Assembly (NCBI GenBank): GCA_963931925.1
Contig: OZ007581.1
Span: 10,874,192 to 10,938,191, forward strand
DNA: 64,000 nucleotides
DNA from: Onchidella celtica
Lineage: Eukaryota > Mollusca > Gastropoda > Systellommatophora > Onchidiidae
Direction of reading: 5' to 3'
A program made the position numbers and the translations under genes. The notes under the pieces were generated by a model. That model ran no database searches. It worked only from the letters and a program-made list of their open reading frames with translations, and was not told where the DNA came from. Positions 1 through 10,984 of this stretch are shown piece by piece. Positions within the stretch are counted from its first letter, which is position 1; each line of letters starts with the position of its first letter.

Positions 1-862
1 TGACGCTTTAAATGCCATTAACACGTGCACTGAGAAAGACATGGTCGGTACTTGGCCTACGAGTGGACGCTATATCCCTGGCTCTATCTTGAAATCGCAT
101 CAATGTATCCCCACAAGTGCTGATGACAACTCTGTTTAGTCAAATATTCTATTTATATATGGGTTGAGGGGGAAAGGCGGGGGGGGGGGGGGTGCAGAAA
201 TTTTATTTTTTTACTATTGGAGAAGGGAGGTAAAAGTACAATATTGCAATTATTTATAACCGTATAACTAAAGTGTATTTATGATACAGAATGGACTTCA
301 ACTAAAACAGTTGTCCTCCTCCCTTTGTGGCCAATGACACAATGATCTGTTTTTCTGCTGGAGCCAGATTTCTTTTTGCGTAGGTCGTTTCAATGAAAAA
401 ATTACACCAAATGCCATGACACAGACTGACATGTCCGTCAGAGAGACGCTTCTTGACATGACCAGTATGAAAACACTGCCTGAAATTCGAGTAATACAGC
501 CTGTAACTGCAAGCAATTGAGGTGTCCAGACATCTTCTCTCTCTGTGCGTACTAACGCCACCATGATCAATGCAGTCTCAGTCAGGCAATTCACTCACAG
601 TTGTATCTTTCGTTGATTTTCTTTTTTATCACTTCGAACACGGCCGAGGTCTGCCACCGTGTGCACTTTGCTCGAAATGGTAAGTACTGGTCTCAAAAAT
701 CCTCAACGACTAATTTCAGTACCTAGGTTGTTTGCAAGTTGGTCCGTTAGTTCATCACCAGCTAAAATTGTGCCTCCCTCAGTATTTTCCAAGTTGGAAT
801 CGTATCGGGCGCTCATGTCCTAAGGAGTATCGATATTTAAGGGACGGTGTCAAAGGATCGCA
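1..862. other. Intron sequence, nothing coding seen
   Basis: AT-rich sequence upstream of the first MITE, with a G tract at about 179-192. The short open frames here have no domain, no good splice borders and no recognisable product. By comparison with copy 2 this is part of intron 1 of the CTLD-Ig gene. Confidence 0.6.
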
Positions 863-870
863 GGCTAGAC

Positions 871-1212
871 CACAGACTAATAAATTAACCAGACTGGAAA
901 CACGAGCTTCGCGCTGTGTCGTTTTTTACGGAATTTCCCGAGCGGCGGTCGTATAACCAACATGGCCGCCGCTCGGGAAATTCCGATTCTAGTTCTATCT
1001 GCAGTAGAAATTTCTTTTTATTTGTCAAGATTGGTGGTACATGTATTAATTTCTTGGTGCGGAACCAAACTTCCGCGTCCAGTAGGCATTGTAGCTATGC
1101 TGAAGCGTCGGTCGTAAACGTAAACCTAATGTGGCGGATGGTTCATGACCTTTCGCTGTTTTGTGACGTCACACAATGGGATCATCCAGTCTGGGTATTT
1201 TATTAGTCTGTA
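871..1212. mobile_element. MITE, hAT-like (8-bp TSD), copy 1a
   Basis: The ends are inverted repeats: left begins CACAGACTAATAAATTAACC, right ends with the complement (TTTATTAGTCTGTA). An 8-bp direct repeat GGCTAGAC flanks it (863-870 and 1213-1220), the size made by hAT transposases. A strong internal hairpin sits near 920-985: arms GGAATTTCCCGAGCGGCGG and its complement around a ~20-base loop containing AACATGG. No coding capacity. A second, diverged copy lies at 3909-4268. Confidence 0.8.
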
Positions 1213-1220
1213 GGCTAGAC

Positions 1221-1863
1221 TCAATATCGAAAGTGCCAGTATCGGCTCCGTCTAAGGCTTTGCTCATCTCTTGGTTCCAAAACATCTCCGCCTCCTATAA
1301 AAAATGCTCAACTGGCATCACGTGGCCTCAAACGGAATTAAAGACAATGGCCATTTAAGTACTCAAATCAGCAATAAAATGTTTGATCTATATACTGAAA
1401 CAAGGCCTGGGCACCCTTAAGTAGAAATCTCGCTTGGACAATTTTTGCGGTTAGTTGTCTGTTAAATGTTATTGATAATGAATGAAACAAGCTTGATAAG
1501 GACAAGCCTATGTCACTTATAATATCTGCTGCTATAAACTCGATGCTGTGCTGCCAAGGAAGAGAAATTATGGATTATTATATTGTTGGCGGCTGTCTTG
1601 GATATTGCCGCCATGTTGGATTTTTTTCATGGCCAACACCTTATTTTTAAACACTATCATGGAGGACGTTTCTGCCAAGTTTCATGCCTCTGTCATTTTT
1701 TTAACGATTGTTGCAGTTATCAAGCCCACTAGTTTGGTGTGGTGCAGAATGGAGTAAGATAAATTAAGCTAACAGAGTTGTTGGTTTGAGGATTTCAAGG
1801 TGTCTTTGCGAGGTATTGTCTAATTCTTTAAACGGCAAATATTACTTGTTCCTTCACTTTCAG
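1221..1863. other. Intron sequence before CTLD exon 2
   Basis: No gene or repeat recognised. It ends in a pyrimidine-rich tract and CAG acceptor at 1861-1863. Confidence 0.5.
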
Positions 1864-2043
1864 ATTTTAATGCGTGCAAGACTGGGTGGAACTATCTAAA
1901 TCACACCCGCACTTGCTTGAAGTTCTTCGACGACGGTTCTTTATTTAGCCAAGCCAGCAACGTCTGCGCAAAAGAAAGTTGGGGAAACACACCTGGTCAT
2001 CTTGTCTACATCTTTGATGAGACAACTGATTATTTTGTTAGAG
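1864..2043 (+). CDS. CTLD exon (N-terminal part), copy 1
   Basis: Acceptor TTTCAG, donor G|GTATAA, phase 1 in and 1 out. It encodes the start of a C-type-lectin-like domain: ACKTGW, then RTCLKFF, then A-x(3)-C (SNVC) and HLVYI, the usual spacing of the first CTLD strand and helix. An N-glycosylation site (NHT) is present. Confidence 0.85.
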
Positions 2044-5000
2044 GTATAACTTTCCTTTGGCATGCTCAGTATTGTCGTATTTAAAGGATTTTTTTTTTTT
2101 TTTACATATTTATTTTATTCAACACCATGTTTTTTAAAGGTTCTACTTCCCTTTAACACGTTCAACACTGCAGCTGTTAAAGGTTTAATTGATATCTTGA
2201 GGATGCTATTCCATTAAAATTTTTCCAAAAATTAGTGACCGTGACTGTGCCACTGCCATCTTATAATGTACCACTTACGACTGACACAGACAGTTGTACA
2301 AGGTTTAACCACATCATGTGTGTTCACTTTATAAATCGTCTGCACAGTGGTCACACTGTTGTAACTGTCACCGGCTGTTCATTGCACTCCCCCCCCCCCC
2401 CTAATTCTGCCACTGAGAAATGATAGATGAGATTGAGTGGGGTGTTTATGAGGTATTGGATGAGGATGGTAACAAACAATTGGTTCAGTAACTGCAAAAT
2501 ACTCTTCCGTGTTTTGGCTAAGAAAAAAAAAATATATAAAAATCATGACATTACATCTCATACAACTCTCCCGTTAGCGATTGTAATAAATAAGCTTAAT
2601 TTCTGAGCTTATTTTTTGCACCTGAAATGAGAAATATTTTTTAGTCGACACACAGTGAAATACAGGGCCTTCTAAACTTTAGATACACGAATTTATCAAA
2701 GGACCAACATATCTTGAAAAAAAACAAACCCTAAGTTCATTTATTTCCCCAGTGATTACAGATGTTGTGTTCATTTCATTATGAAGACTTGAACAAGCTG
2801 CCCTTGTCAAATGTTTGTTAAATGAAAATAATATAGACAGTGTGGAGACGCTAGACAGACAATCGTTATAACCTACACACAACACAGATGATTCTCTACT
2901 ATTGTCATGGATTGGTCTTAGTATAATGTAAAATATCACCATAAACTTTCTTCATTGTATTACAACTTAGATACAACATAGACAATAACATATCCTTTAT
3001 ATTCTTCATTGCACTATAACTTAGATATAAGACAAACATCGTCTCCATCATATTCTTACACATTCTGATTTCAGAACTGCTACGAGACTCGGGCAAAAGT
3101 CATGCTTTTATAGGCCTTAATGACAGAGGCCATCCTGGAACATACGTGTGGGGCAAGACCAACCCTCAGGTAATGTTGCTATCAGCACAGAGTTGAAGCT
3201 GTCGAGAGAATGCGTTTACAGAATTTATAAATCTGTCACCAAAGTTGCGTTCCTCGTATTTTATTTTTCATTTTATATTTCGTCAAAAAACCTGCTATTT
3301 TCCTATGATGTTAAGTAAACAATCAATTCCATGCGGTTTAGTGTGAAAATGCTTGCAGGTATATCACTAAGTTCTTTCTATCGTCGTCAGATACCAGATA
3401 TTTTGCAGTGATCACATTCAATAATACACACTGAAGTATCATAGCTAGTAAATCATTTAGTTCTCCATTTGTTAGAAAGATAGTCTGAAGAATACTTCGA
3501 CAATACTTTGGGGGCACTTGACGTCATAGAGCCCGTAGTCATTGCGGAATATTTAAAGTAGTACTGTATGATGACCCAAATTTCATTTAAGGTGAGTTAA
3601 ATCAACGATACTAGATACCATGGGATTAGACAGCTAGCTAGCCTATTTAGCGTGCACAGATTTCGAACCGTTACCTAGCGGTGAATGCGCGGAAGTATGA
3701 ACATGGCCGTATTTTACAAAACCAATTAGGGAAAATATTGAAATTTGACCACTGTTCAATTATCGCCGTAGGTCTTGAATGACGTCACCTAATTTGTAAT
3801 TATAAATACAATCGCTGTGGGAAAGCTGTGCGTATGTTTTCTTTCTTTCTTTTTTCAAGTCTCAGTAGCACTATAACAAATCTGCATCATTAATTTATCA
3901 TTACATCCCACAGACTAATAAATTAACCAGACTGGAAACACGAGCTTCGGGCTGTGTCGTTTTTTACGGAATTTCCCGAGCGAAACCGAATAACCAACAT
4001 GGCCGCCGCTCGGGAAATTCCGATTCTAGATCTATCTGCAGTGGAAATTTCTTTTTATTTGTCAAGATTGTACATGTGTTAATTTCTTGGTGCGGAACCA
4101 AACTTCCGCGTTCAGTAGGCGTGTCAAAATGGTATCATTCAAAATTGTAGCCATGCTGAAGCGTCGGTCGCTACCGTAAACCTAATATGGCTGATGGTTC
4201 ATGACCTTTCGCTGTTTTGTGGCGTCACACAATGGGATCATCCAGTCCAGGTATTTTATTAGTTTGTGTTACATCCAGCCCAGCATTCTTTGGATGCTTT
4301 ACGCCATTTTCCCCGCCCCCTATGAGCGCGCAAACTGTGTGTATGTTTATTTTAGACGTGTGAAGAAGGTGAGTGTCTCATCTTTCCTTTCTAGTATCTT
4401 TGGTTAAATGAAACATACCAATTCCCAAGCCTGAGTTTTTTTTATTTCGTGGTGCAGGAGTAGGTTAGATTCCATCACCCACTGAACGAATTCAGCACAT
4501 CAAGCCTTTCGAACCCCGCCACCGTTAGGCAAGAGACCAGTGTGCTTCATGTTCTGCAAATCTGACATTGTCGATGGAATATACATGTGTAGAGTAGTGC
4601 TTAAAAAGAGTAGAAAGAGGATGGATTAGTTTAGAAATAGGAAACACAATAATCATATGATATAATGATAATACTTGTAGTAGATCGTTAAATTTCAGTC
4701 CACAGCAGCTACAACTGTTATAAGTGACTGGTGTGTGAGTTTAGCGGAACAAAACTTTTAGTGTTCCTTGTGACTACAAAGACATTTCATTCTTTAGGGT
4801 GATAAGTTTGGTCAGTTATATCCTTTTTTAAAGTTAATCATTATGATAAATGTTATTTCAAACTTGCTAACTTTCAAATTATTCGCATTCCCCGTGATTT
4901 TTTAACAAATTCCAACACGAACAATTCCTGATTATGCATGATCTTTGTCTTATCTGAGTGCAATATTTGTATGAATGTCACAATATCTTATAAAGCAGAA

Positions 5001-7331
5001 TTTGGGGAGCACATGGAACAGATATAAAAGCTATGTCTCAAATTTCTTGAGGTACCTTTGAAGAACGGCGTAAAATATGGAATGGAAAATTGGAAAGGCA
5101 TTCATAAATGTTGATGACTTAAGCTGCGCTTTTTCTTCGGAACTTGAAAAGAGACATTGTTTCATACCGGAAACGTCTGTTCAAGATGAAATAGACAAAC
5201 ATATTTAAAGAAGCATTGGAAAACTCCAGCAAGTTCCTAATGTGATTGCAAAAAAAAAAATACATTTTCATACTGTCCTCCCAAGTTCAGTCCTGGCACA
5301 AACAAACTAGCGTATGCAATCATAATTTTTGGGTGTATTACACAGGATGAAGATCACAGCTACAAATGTTGTTGACTGCAGAACTTGCGTTTCTTTAGAT
5401 TTAGTCACTGGTCTTGGCTCGGTGCTGGTTGGCGTAAATGCACGGTTATTGCCCTTCTGGTGTTCAGCGAGTAAGTTATTATTGCAGTAATTTCCCTTCA
5501 TTTGGCTGAGGCTTCGAGGCATTCCCATGTGTAATGACTTGGAAGTGCTCTGAACGCGGGGATGACGAGCAGGGTGTGCCATAGAATTTCGCCACCTAGA
5601 TGAAGCATTCAAGCTGGAAACCAAAAAGAAAAGGCTCACAGCAACAGCCTATTTTGCTCACCGGTTAATCCAGCGCTGATGTATATCCCAAATTAAAGGA
5701 TTTTAAGAACTAAATAAACATGTAATCAGCTGTATGGATGCAAAATTATAAAACTTACATTCCATTGTAATTTCCACTACACGGTGGTCTAAGGGGAAGG
5801 TGCTCACCTTACATGCTGAAGGGAAGGTACCAGGTTCGATCCCCATTCAGTGCAGGCATGCTGCAATTTTTTTTTTTTCGGGAAAGAAAATTCTCGTCGT
5901 GATCCTATGGCAGGTAGGATCGAGCAATTAATCTTCTCAGATAAGGACGAAAAACTCGTAGGGCCCGTGTGCACGTTGAGCAAGTTAAAGATACCTTGGC
6001 AGTTAAAAGTCGAGAGGAACATGCCCAACACTAACTCACACCTGCCACGAATACACACACAAACAATAACAAAAATAATAAAAACAAGAAAAGTGATTTG
6101 CAAATGCCAATGGCAGAGAAACTCCTAAAATAATGACCTAAACACACTGTAATTTCCATTTGTTAGTAACATTTACATAAAGTCCAGCACTTCTAGTCCC
6201 GTTCCTTCCACCAATTTCATCAAAACATTCTGTGAAGATTGATTATGAATTGCAAAAGAAGCCTGCCAAATTTCATGGGCTCAGGTTAAATCGAAAGTAT
6301 CCGTGATGGCTATGCAGAAACATCGCTCATATTTGATTTTGCGACTTCTGAAAACTAGGATTCTCAAACAAACTGGGCATCCGAAACTTCAAAGAAAGTA
6401 ATTTATACTGGTATATATTGATGAAACTGGTGTCAATTGAATGGACACAAAGACCTCTACTAGGCATCAATAACTCAAAATACTCAAAATATACTTTCCA
6501 GACAGAACCTTGGCTATGGGTCACAATAGAATGTACCTTTTTCTTGGCTTTACCATACAGGCCATGGCAAGAGACGGTTATCGTGGTTGGAAAACTGGAG
6601 AACCAAGTACCTCCACATACAGACGTAATGTTGTTATTACTCAAGATGGCTGGAAAAAACGCACCACTACATACTATTCCTATTATATTTGCCAAATGCC
6701 ATCCGGTATAAATTCATCCATAATCCATCCATTACTCATCCATCCATCCATGCTCCATCGATCCATCCATCTACAATTCATAGATCTATCCATCTATCCA
6801 TCCACCCATCCATCCATCCATCCACCCATCCATCCATCCACACATCCATCCATCCATCCATCCATCCATCCATCTGTCCATCCATCAATCCAACCACCCA
6901 CATTCCATCAATCCAACCATCCATCTACAATCCATCCATCCATCCATCCATCCATCCACCCACCCATCCATTCATCCATCTACAAACTACCCATCATTCC
7001 ATATCATCGATCCACCCAACCACCCACCCATCCACTCACCCATACATCCATCCCTCCACAGTTCATCCATCCATCCAACCATCTATAATCCATCTATCCA
7101 TCCATTCACCAATCCACCCACCCATCCATCTGTCCATCTGTCTATCTATCCACACACCCATTCATCCATCCATCCATACATCTACAATCCATCCACCCAT
7201 CCATCCACCCACCCATCCATTCATCCACCCACCCATCCATTCATCCACCTACCCACACATCCATCCATTTACAAGCCATCCAACCATCCATGTACAATCC
7301 ATCTATCCATCCACGCACCCACCCATCCACT

Positions 7332-7362
<31 letters not shown>

Positions 7363-8850
7363 CCATCCATCAATCCATCCATCCATCAATCGATTCACAA
7401 TCTATCTATCCATTTATCAACCCACACATCCATCAGGTCATCCAGCTACCCCAAATTTATCACTCTATCGATTTTCAACCTACCCACAATCTACATTCTG
7501 TCCATCCATCCTCCCCTTTTCACCAGAAGTACCGAAACCAAAGCTGACTTGCCCAACACTTGAAGAGGAAGGAAAGAAAAGTTCAGACATTAACTGCACG
7601 CTACCATATCTTGATTTGACAAGGTTGTCAAGTGTGAGAATCACCAGATCACAGACTAATGTGGTCAGCTGCGACAACCAGCTCAGTTGCACGGCATATC
7701 AAGGCTATGATACACCACTGACTCTGGACACGTCAACACGGAACAGCAAGTTATCATTGAATATCCTGTCTGTCTCACGAGCTGATGAAGCCAAATGGAC
7801 GTGTTCTTATGGAATCACAGACTATCCTGACACTGTAAGCGCCAACTGTGACCTGGAGATATATGGTGAGACTCTCTCTCTCTCTCTTTCTGCCTGTGCC
7901 CCCCATTCTCTCTCCCTCTCATACCCCACTTTCTTTTTAAACATGTCTTTAAAACAAAAGAAGAAAAACAACAAATTATGTATTATTATTCCTCATGGCT
8001 AGAGCAGTCCTGGTCCATTTCATTGAGACCACTTGCAAATTCCTGGTGATCTGTGAAACGTTGTCATTTTGTTTGTTTGTTTATTTGTTTCTAGCTATGT
8101 GTTTGCTCACAAGTCCAGGTTGTCTTTGGCTAGCAGATTATTATTGTAAATAAATATAATTTACAGCTTTACAATTGTTTCGTTTTATCAGTGCATTATT
8201 TATTATCCATATTTCACATTCGGTTGAGGGATGTTATGATGAACAGCATGTGGTTAGGGGAGGGTGGTATTTTATATTATAAGAAAATGCTGAATAGTGG
8301 ACACAACTCTGTATTTTCTCTATTTGGCTTTGTGATGACACTGCGGTCCCCTAAAACCTATGGAAAGAGCGAGTTTCTGGGTCTGTCAGACCTTGATTGT
8401 AAAATAGAGTTGGTTTTTTTCTTTGGGGGAGGGGGGGGGGGGCTTAGATTGAAATGCGATTTGGTCTGTAACCATCGTATGCATGACTCCGTGAACTTTA
8501 TATTGAACAGAGCAGGTGAATGAATACATGAGTTAGTAAACAAAAATATATAAATAGACAACTACATAGATAGGTAAATACATAATAAGTAAATAAAGAA
8601 ATAAATAAATAAATAATAAAGCCATAAATAACTTGGTACATAATTAAATGAATAATCTGATAGATAAAGTACGTAAATGAAAGGATCACTTGATGATAAG
8701 GCAGTTAAATACATATATAAATAGATAAGTCTTTCTATCTCTTTCCCAGCCTTTTGCAGTGACTGTCCTGAGTTTCGGACCTACATGAAGTCTTTTGCAT
8801 CCCAGAACTGTCAACTGAACTCTATGTTGTCGGCCGTTCTTGAACCCTAA
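1864..8850 (+). CDS. CTLD-Ig gene copy 1 (5' part outside window)
   Basis: Five exons (1864-2043, 3075-3169, 6561-6705, 7527-7865, 8750-8850) match exons 2-6 of the complete gene at 23159-35425, with identical borders and phases. They encode a C-type-lectin-like domain, one Ig domain and a 33-residue Cys-rich tail ending in TAA. The signal-peptide exon would lie about 3.4 kb left of the window. Sequence right of 9310 is not what follows the gene in copy 2: here the Ig exon is followed by tail-like exons of another paralogue (9322, 13185). The phase-1 end of the Ig exon is compatible with that acceptor, so this copy may be chimeric. Probably secreted if exon 6 is used. Confidence 0.75.
2044..3074. 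other. Intron 2, copy 1
   Basis: Holds a C tract near 2389-2401 and a two-unit imperfect tandem repeat of about 54 bp (2949-3053) directly before the acceptor of the next exon. No genes seen. Confidence 0.6.
3075..3169 (+). CDS. CTLD exon (middle part), copy 1
   Basis: Acceptor ATTTCAG, donor CAG|GTAATG, phase 1 in and 0 out. It encodes the conserved CTLD core: FIGLND in the place of the WIGL motif, then G-x-Y-V-W. Confidence 0.85.
3170..3908. other. Intron 3 (first part), copy 1
   Basis: No gene. From about 3604 the sequence resembles 20276 onward (shared motif GATACTAGATACCAT), and 3855-3905 resembles the complement of about 20400-20450, so a diverged dispersed repeat is likely. A TGACGTCA box occurs near 3780. 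Confidence 0.4.
3909..4268. mobile_element. MITE, hAT-like (8-bp TSD), copy 1b
   Basis: Same family as 871-1212: starts CACAGACTAATAAATT, ends TTTATTAGTTTGTG, and is flanked by an 8-bp duplication TTACATCC (3901-3908, 4269-4276). The internal hairpin is shorter because one arm has diverged. Confidence 0.8.
4277..5765. other. Intron 3 (middle), copy 1
   Basis: Unremarkable AT-rich sequence. The antisense open frame near 5307-5639 shows no domain and is not supported. No RNA gene or repeat recognised. Confidence 0.5.
5777..6147 (+). mobile_element. tRNA-derived SINE, copy 1
   Basis: The 5' head is tRNA-like, with an A-box-like TGGTCTAAGGGG and a good B box GGTTCGATCCC near 5833. A body follows with the motif GTTAAAGATACCTTGGCAGT, then an A-rich tail. 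An 11-bp direct repeat TGTAATTTCCA flanks it (5766-5776 and 6148-6158), fitting LINE-driven insertion. The body reappears, headless, at about 15070-15270. Confidence 0.75.
6159..6560. other. Intron 3 (last part), copy 1
   Basis: No gene or repeat seen. It ends in a pyrimidine-rich tract and ACAG acceptor before the third CTLD exon. Confidence 0.5.
6561..6705 (+). CDS. CTLD exon (C-terminal part), copy 1
   Basis: Acceptor ATACAG, donor CCG|GTATAA, phase 0 in and 1 out. Encodes the CTLD end: W-x-x-GEP, RNVVI, GW and YYICQ. The usual inner Cys pair is absent (RNVVI where NCVxI is typical, and no Cys between GW and YYIC). EPS replaces the EPN/QPD sugar-site motif. Confidence 0.85.
6711..7440. 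repeat. (CCAT)n microsatellite in intron 4, copy 1
   Basis: About 700 bp of interrupted CCAT/ATCC tetranucleotide repeat. The four-base unit reads Ile-His-Pro-Ser without stops in every frame, creating large false open frames. Its length is identical in the other copy at 33287-34016. Confidence 0.97.
7527..7865 (+). CDS. Ig-like domain exon (Ig1), copy 1
   Basis: Acceptor CACCAG, donor ATG|GTGAGA, phase 1 in and 1 out: a complete one-exon domain of about 113 residues. Seen: KLTCP, DINCTL (glycosylation site NCT), and the strand-F signature [10 protein letters not shown], then a strand ending DLEIY. Extra Cys residues (VSC, LSC, ANC) suggest additional disulfides. Confidence 0.88.
7866..8749. 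other. Intron 5, copy 1
   Basis: A CT-rich start, a G tract near 8425-8442 that differs in length from copy 2, and AAAT/GATA-like low complexity at about 8520-8730. No genes. Confidence 0.6.
8750..8850 (+). CDS. Short Cys-rich terminal exon, copy 1
   Basis: Acceptor TTTCCCAG, phase 1 in, 33 residues then TAA. The start, FCSDCPEFR...NCQL, resembles the start of the Ig half-exon at 45913 ([10 protein letters not shown]...NCLQ), so it may be a decayed Ig half-exon now used as a terminal exon. An AATAAA signal follows at 8940-8945. Confidence 0.65.
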
Positions 8851-8939
8851 CTGGGTCATTTCTTTATCAGCTGACGGTTTTGTAGTTCAGTATAGGCATA
8901 TGGTCTATTTTCATATTTGATCATGTTCTCAGTTTGACA

Positions 8940-8945
8940 AATAAA
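8940..8945 (+). promoter_or_regulatory. Candidate polyadenylation signal (AATAAA), copy 1
   Basis: AATAAA 90 bases after the stop of the terminal exon. The equivalent in copy 2 is at 35515-35520. Confidence 0.5.
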
Positions 8946-9310
8946 CATGTTTTTAATGTATAGTGGCAAAAACATGATATAGATTGATAAAAGATATATA
9001 TTTAATATGACATAATACATAAGAGACAATGCATAAATAATATAGAATATCATTTAGAACATTTTGAATGTTGATCTTTGTATTTTCCATTATTGACAGG
9101 CTGCAAGCTGGTACCCAAATAAATAAATTGATAAATATTTTTTTTAAAATAAATTAATAAATAAACACATAGATAGAAGAGAAAAGTCCGTAAAATATGA
9201 AATTACTTCAATTCATGCAACTTAGGATACCATACCGACTTTCCGTCTTTCGTCATTGCCCCTTTTTTTTTTTTTCATGCAGAATATTTTATTTTTCTGT
9301 CATTCACATT

Positions 9311-9321
9311 TCGTTTCACAG
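9311..9321. other. Duplication junction beside a splice acceptor
   Basis: Identity with copy 2 ends at 9310; the next bases, TCGTTTCACAG, form the acceptor of the exon at 9322. The join falls inside an intron, 11 bases before that exon. Confidence 0.7.
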
Positions 9322-9363
9322 TCAAGACGTTATTTGCCTCACCGATCCAGAGGAAGAACACAG
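9322..9363 (+). CDS. Candidate cytoplasmic-tail exon of an upstream paralogue
   Basis: Acceptor TTTCACAG, donor ACAG|GTAAGA, phase 1 in and 1 out. Encodes VKTLFASPIQRKNT, a basic segment like the first cytoplasmic residues of a membrane receptor. No transmembrane exon is visible in the window; it would lie to the left in the original arrangement. The phase suits the Ig1 exon of copy 1 upstream and either tail exon downstream (13185 or 19017). Function unknown. Confidence 0.45.
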
Positions 9364-10028
9364 GTAAGAACTTTGGTCTTATTTTGTGGTTGAAATAATA
9401 TTCTACGTCTACATAAAATCTTTATTCGTTATTTTACTTTCTTTTTTTTTATTGTTTCTTTCCTTCAACCTTTATTTCATCTAAACAACACAATGAAATC
9501 ATTGTCCTGCCTACCCCATGGTAAAAATTAGAACAAATAACATTTATATAACATGTCCTCCCCGTAATATAGGCTAGAAACGCTTCACAGTCATTCTAAC
9601 GCTCACATTTCACAAAGTTAACATATCTTTGGGTTGGAAAGCTTTAAGAGGTGGCACTTTCACCTCGGGCCAGTGGCGGAGCGAGTTGCCTGAGCACATT
9701 CTTAAAATAATGGCGCCTTTTCAGCAATTTTTAAAACTGTCTAGTTTCCTTATCTGGTGTGTGACCTGGGACCTTTTGCATGTGCTCGCTAACTTTAAGC
9801 CTGGGATTCTCCACTGCCTGGGCTCTGATGTCTGACCAAATTATTGACAGTGTATTATGGTGCCTTGTAAAACAGTGGTTGGATCCCGTCTCTCTATGTC
9901 ATTATTCCTTTCTTGTTCTGTCATGTTTCACTCTACATTGACAACATTCATGTACATGTACTAGGCTTACTGGTAATCCCGTTCTGTACTATCTGTTTTA
10001 TAGACAGTCGGAAGTCTGAATACATTCA
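9364..10028. other. Intron sequence
   Basis: AT-rich, nothing recognised. A hydrophobic open frame near 9913-10010 runs into the CACT array and is not supported. Confidence 0.5.
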
Positions 10029-10037
10029 TTCTCTGTA

Positions 10038-10380
10038 CACTCACTCACTCACTCATTCACTCACTCACTCAATCACTCAGTCACTCACTCATTCATTCAG
10101 ACAGTCACCCACTCGCTCACTCACTCACTTACTCACTCTTTCACTCACTCACTCACTCACTCACTCACTCACTCACTCACTCACTCACTCACTCACTCAC
10201 TCACTCACTCACTCACTCACTCACACACCCACTCACTCATTCAGTCAGTCCCCGACTCGCCCACTTACTCACTCATTCACTCAATCACCCACCCACCCAC
10301 ACATTTATTTTCTCACTCATTATTTACTTACTCATTTATTCATCCACTCATCCACTCATTCATACATTCATTAATCCATT
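10038..10380. repeat. (CACT)n microsatellite
   Basis: ACTC/CACT tetranucleotide array with a pure core at about 10140-10224, grading into CATT/CATC variants. It is open in all frames (Leu-Thr-His-Ser) but not a gene. Confidence 0.97.
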
Positions 10381-10984
10381 GATTCTTAAAAACACCCATC
10401 CAACTATTCCTCTGTTCCCGCAATCAGTTGATTGGTTGATTGATTGATTGATTAATGGCCACCACACACTGAAGCGAACCCCCAGACAAGGATCTTAGGC
10501 ACCTTCTCCCTCCCCCCCCGCCCCCACCCCACCCATACACCTATCGCTAAGCTTGAGGGCAGAGTGAATATATGTGCAGAATTTGTGATAAAATAATTCA
10601 ATTCAATTGATGACGCAAAAGTAATATTTGTTAATAATTGTTGAAAAAAAAAAAAAAAGAAGAATTTAGTTAGTGACAACTAAGGATTGAAGTTTCCTCA
10701 TCTGAGCGCTGGACGGATATTTGTGATTTGATTCTAACATAGACATCTTTTTTTTATTTGAGAATCTGAAAGGAAATAAATGATAATTAAGTTTATTACA
10801 GAGAAAAAATAACAGCAACCTTTTTTTTTTTTTTTTGTAACATCATAATCCAGTCTAATAACCACCGTCGCCATGGATAGGAATGGAGAAATTAATTGAA
10901 TACATAACCTAGCTTTATTCCACGCTTTCACTTGAGCAAATTTTGGGATAAAAAGTAACTTTTGTGCTGCTAGGGGACTTTACT
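10381..10984. other. Intron low-complexity sequence
   Basis: (GATT)n near 10435-10453, a C tract near 10508, poly-A/T runs. No gene. Confidence 0.6.

Larger units (their letters stand above)
1..9310. repeat. Left copy of a near-identical 9.3 kb duplication
   Basis: This stretch matches 26577-35887 base for base apart from about three scattered substitutions (near 3047, 3989, 8387), a change inside a G tract near 8430 and two homopolymer length changes. The offset is 26576 for most of the length. Similarity stops after 9310 (copy 1) and 35887 (copy 2). The left end is cut by the window edge, so the duplicated segment is probably longer. It carries CTLD/Ig exons 2-6, two MITE copies, a SINE and a (CCAT)n array. 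Confidence 0.97.

Noticed and set aside
5307-5639. Antisense open frame of 110 codons (twin at 31883-32215)
   Set aside because: No domain or splice structure; lies inside a CTLD-gene intron.
5781-5860. Functional tRNA gene
   Set aside because: The boxes fit, but a body, A-rich tail and target duplication show a SINE head.
6689-8002. Open frame of 437 codons, His-Pro-Ser-Ile rich (and its twin at 33265-34578)
   Set aside because: It is the CCAT microsatellite, open in all frames, running into the Ig1 exon. The CTLD exon before it is in a different frame and has a proper splice donor.
9913-10374. Open frame with Leu-Thr-His-Ser repeats
   Set aside because: Translation of the CACT microsatellite; no splice or start support.
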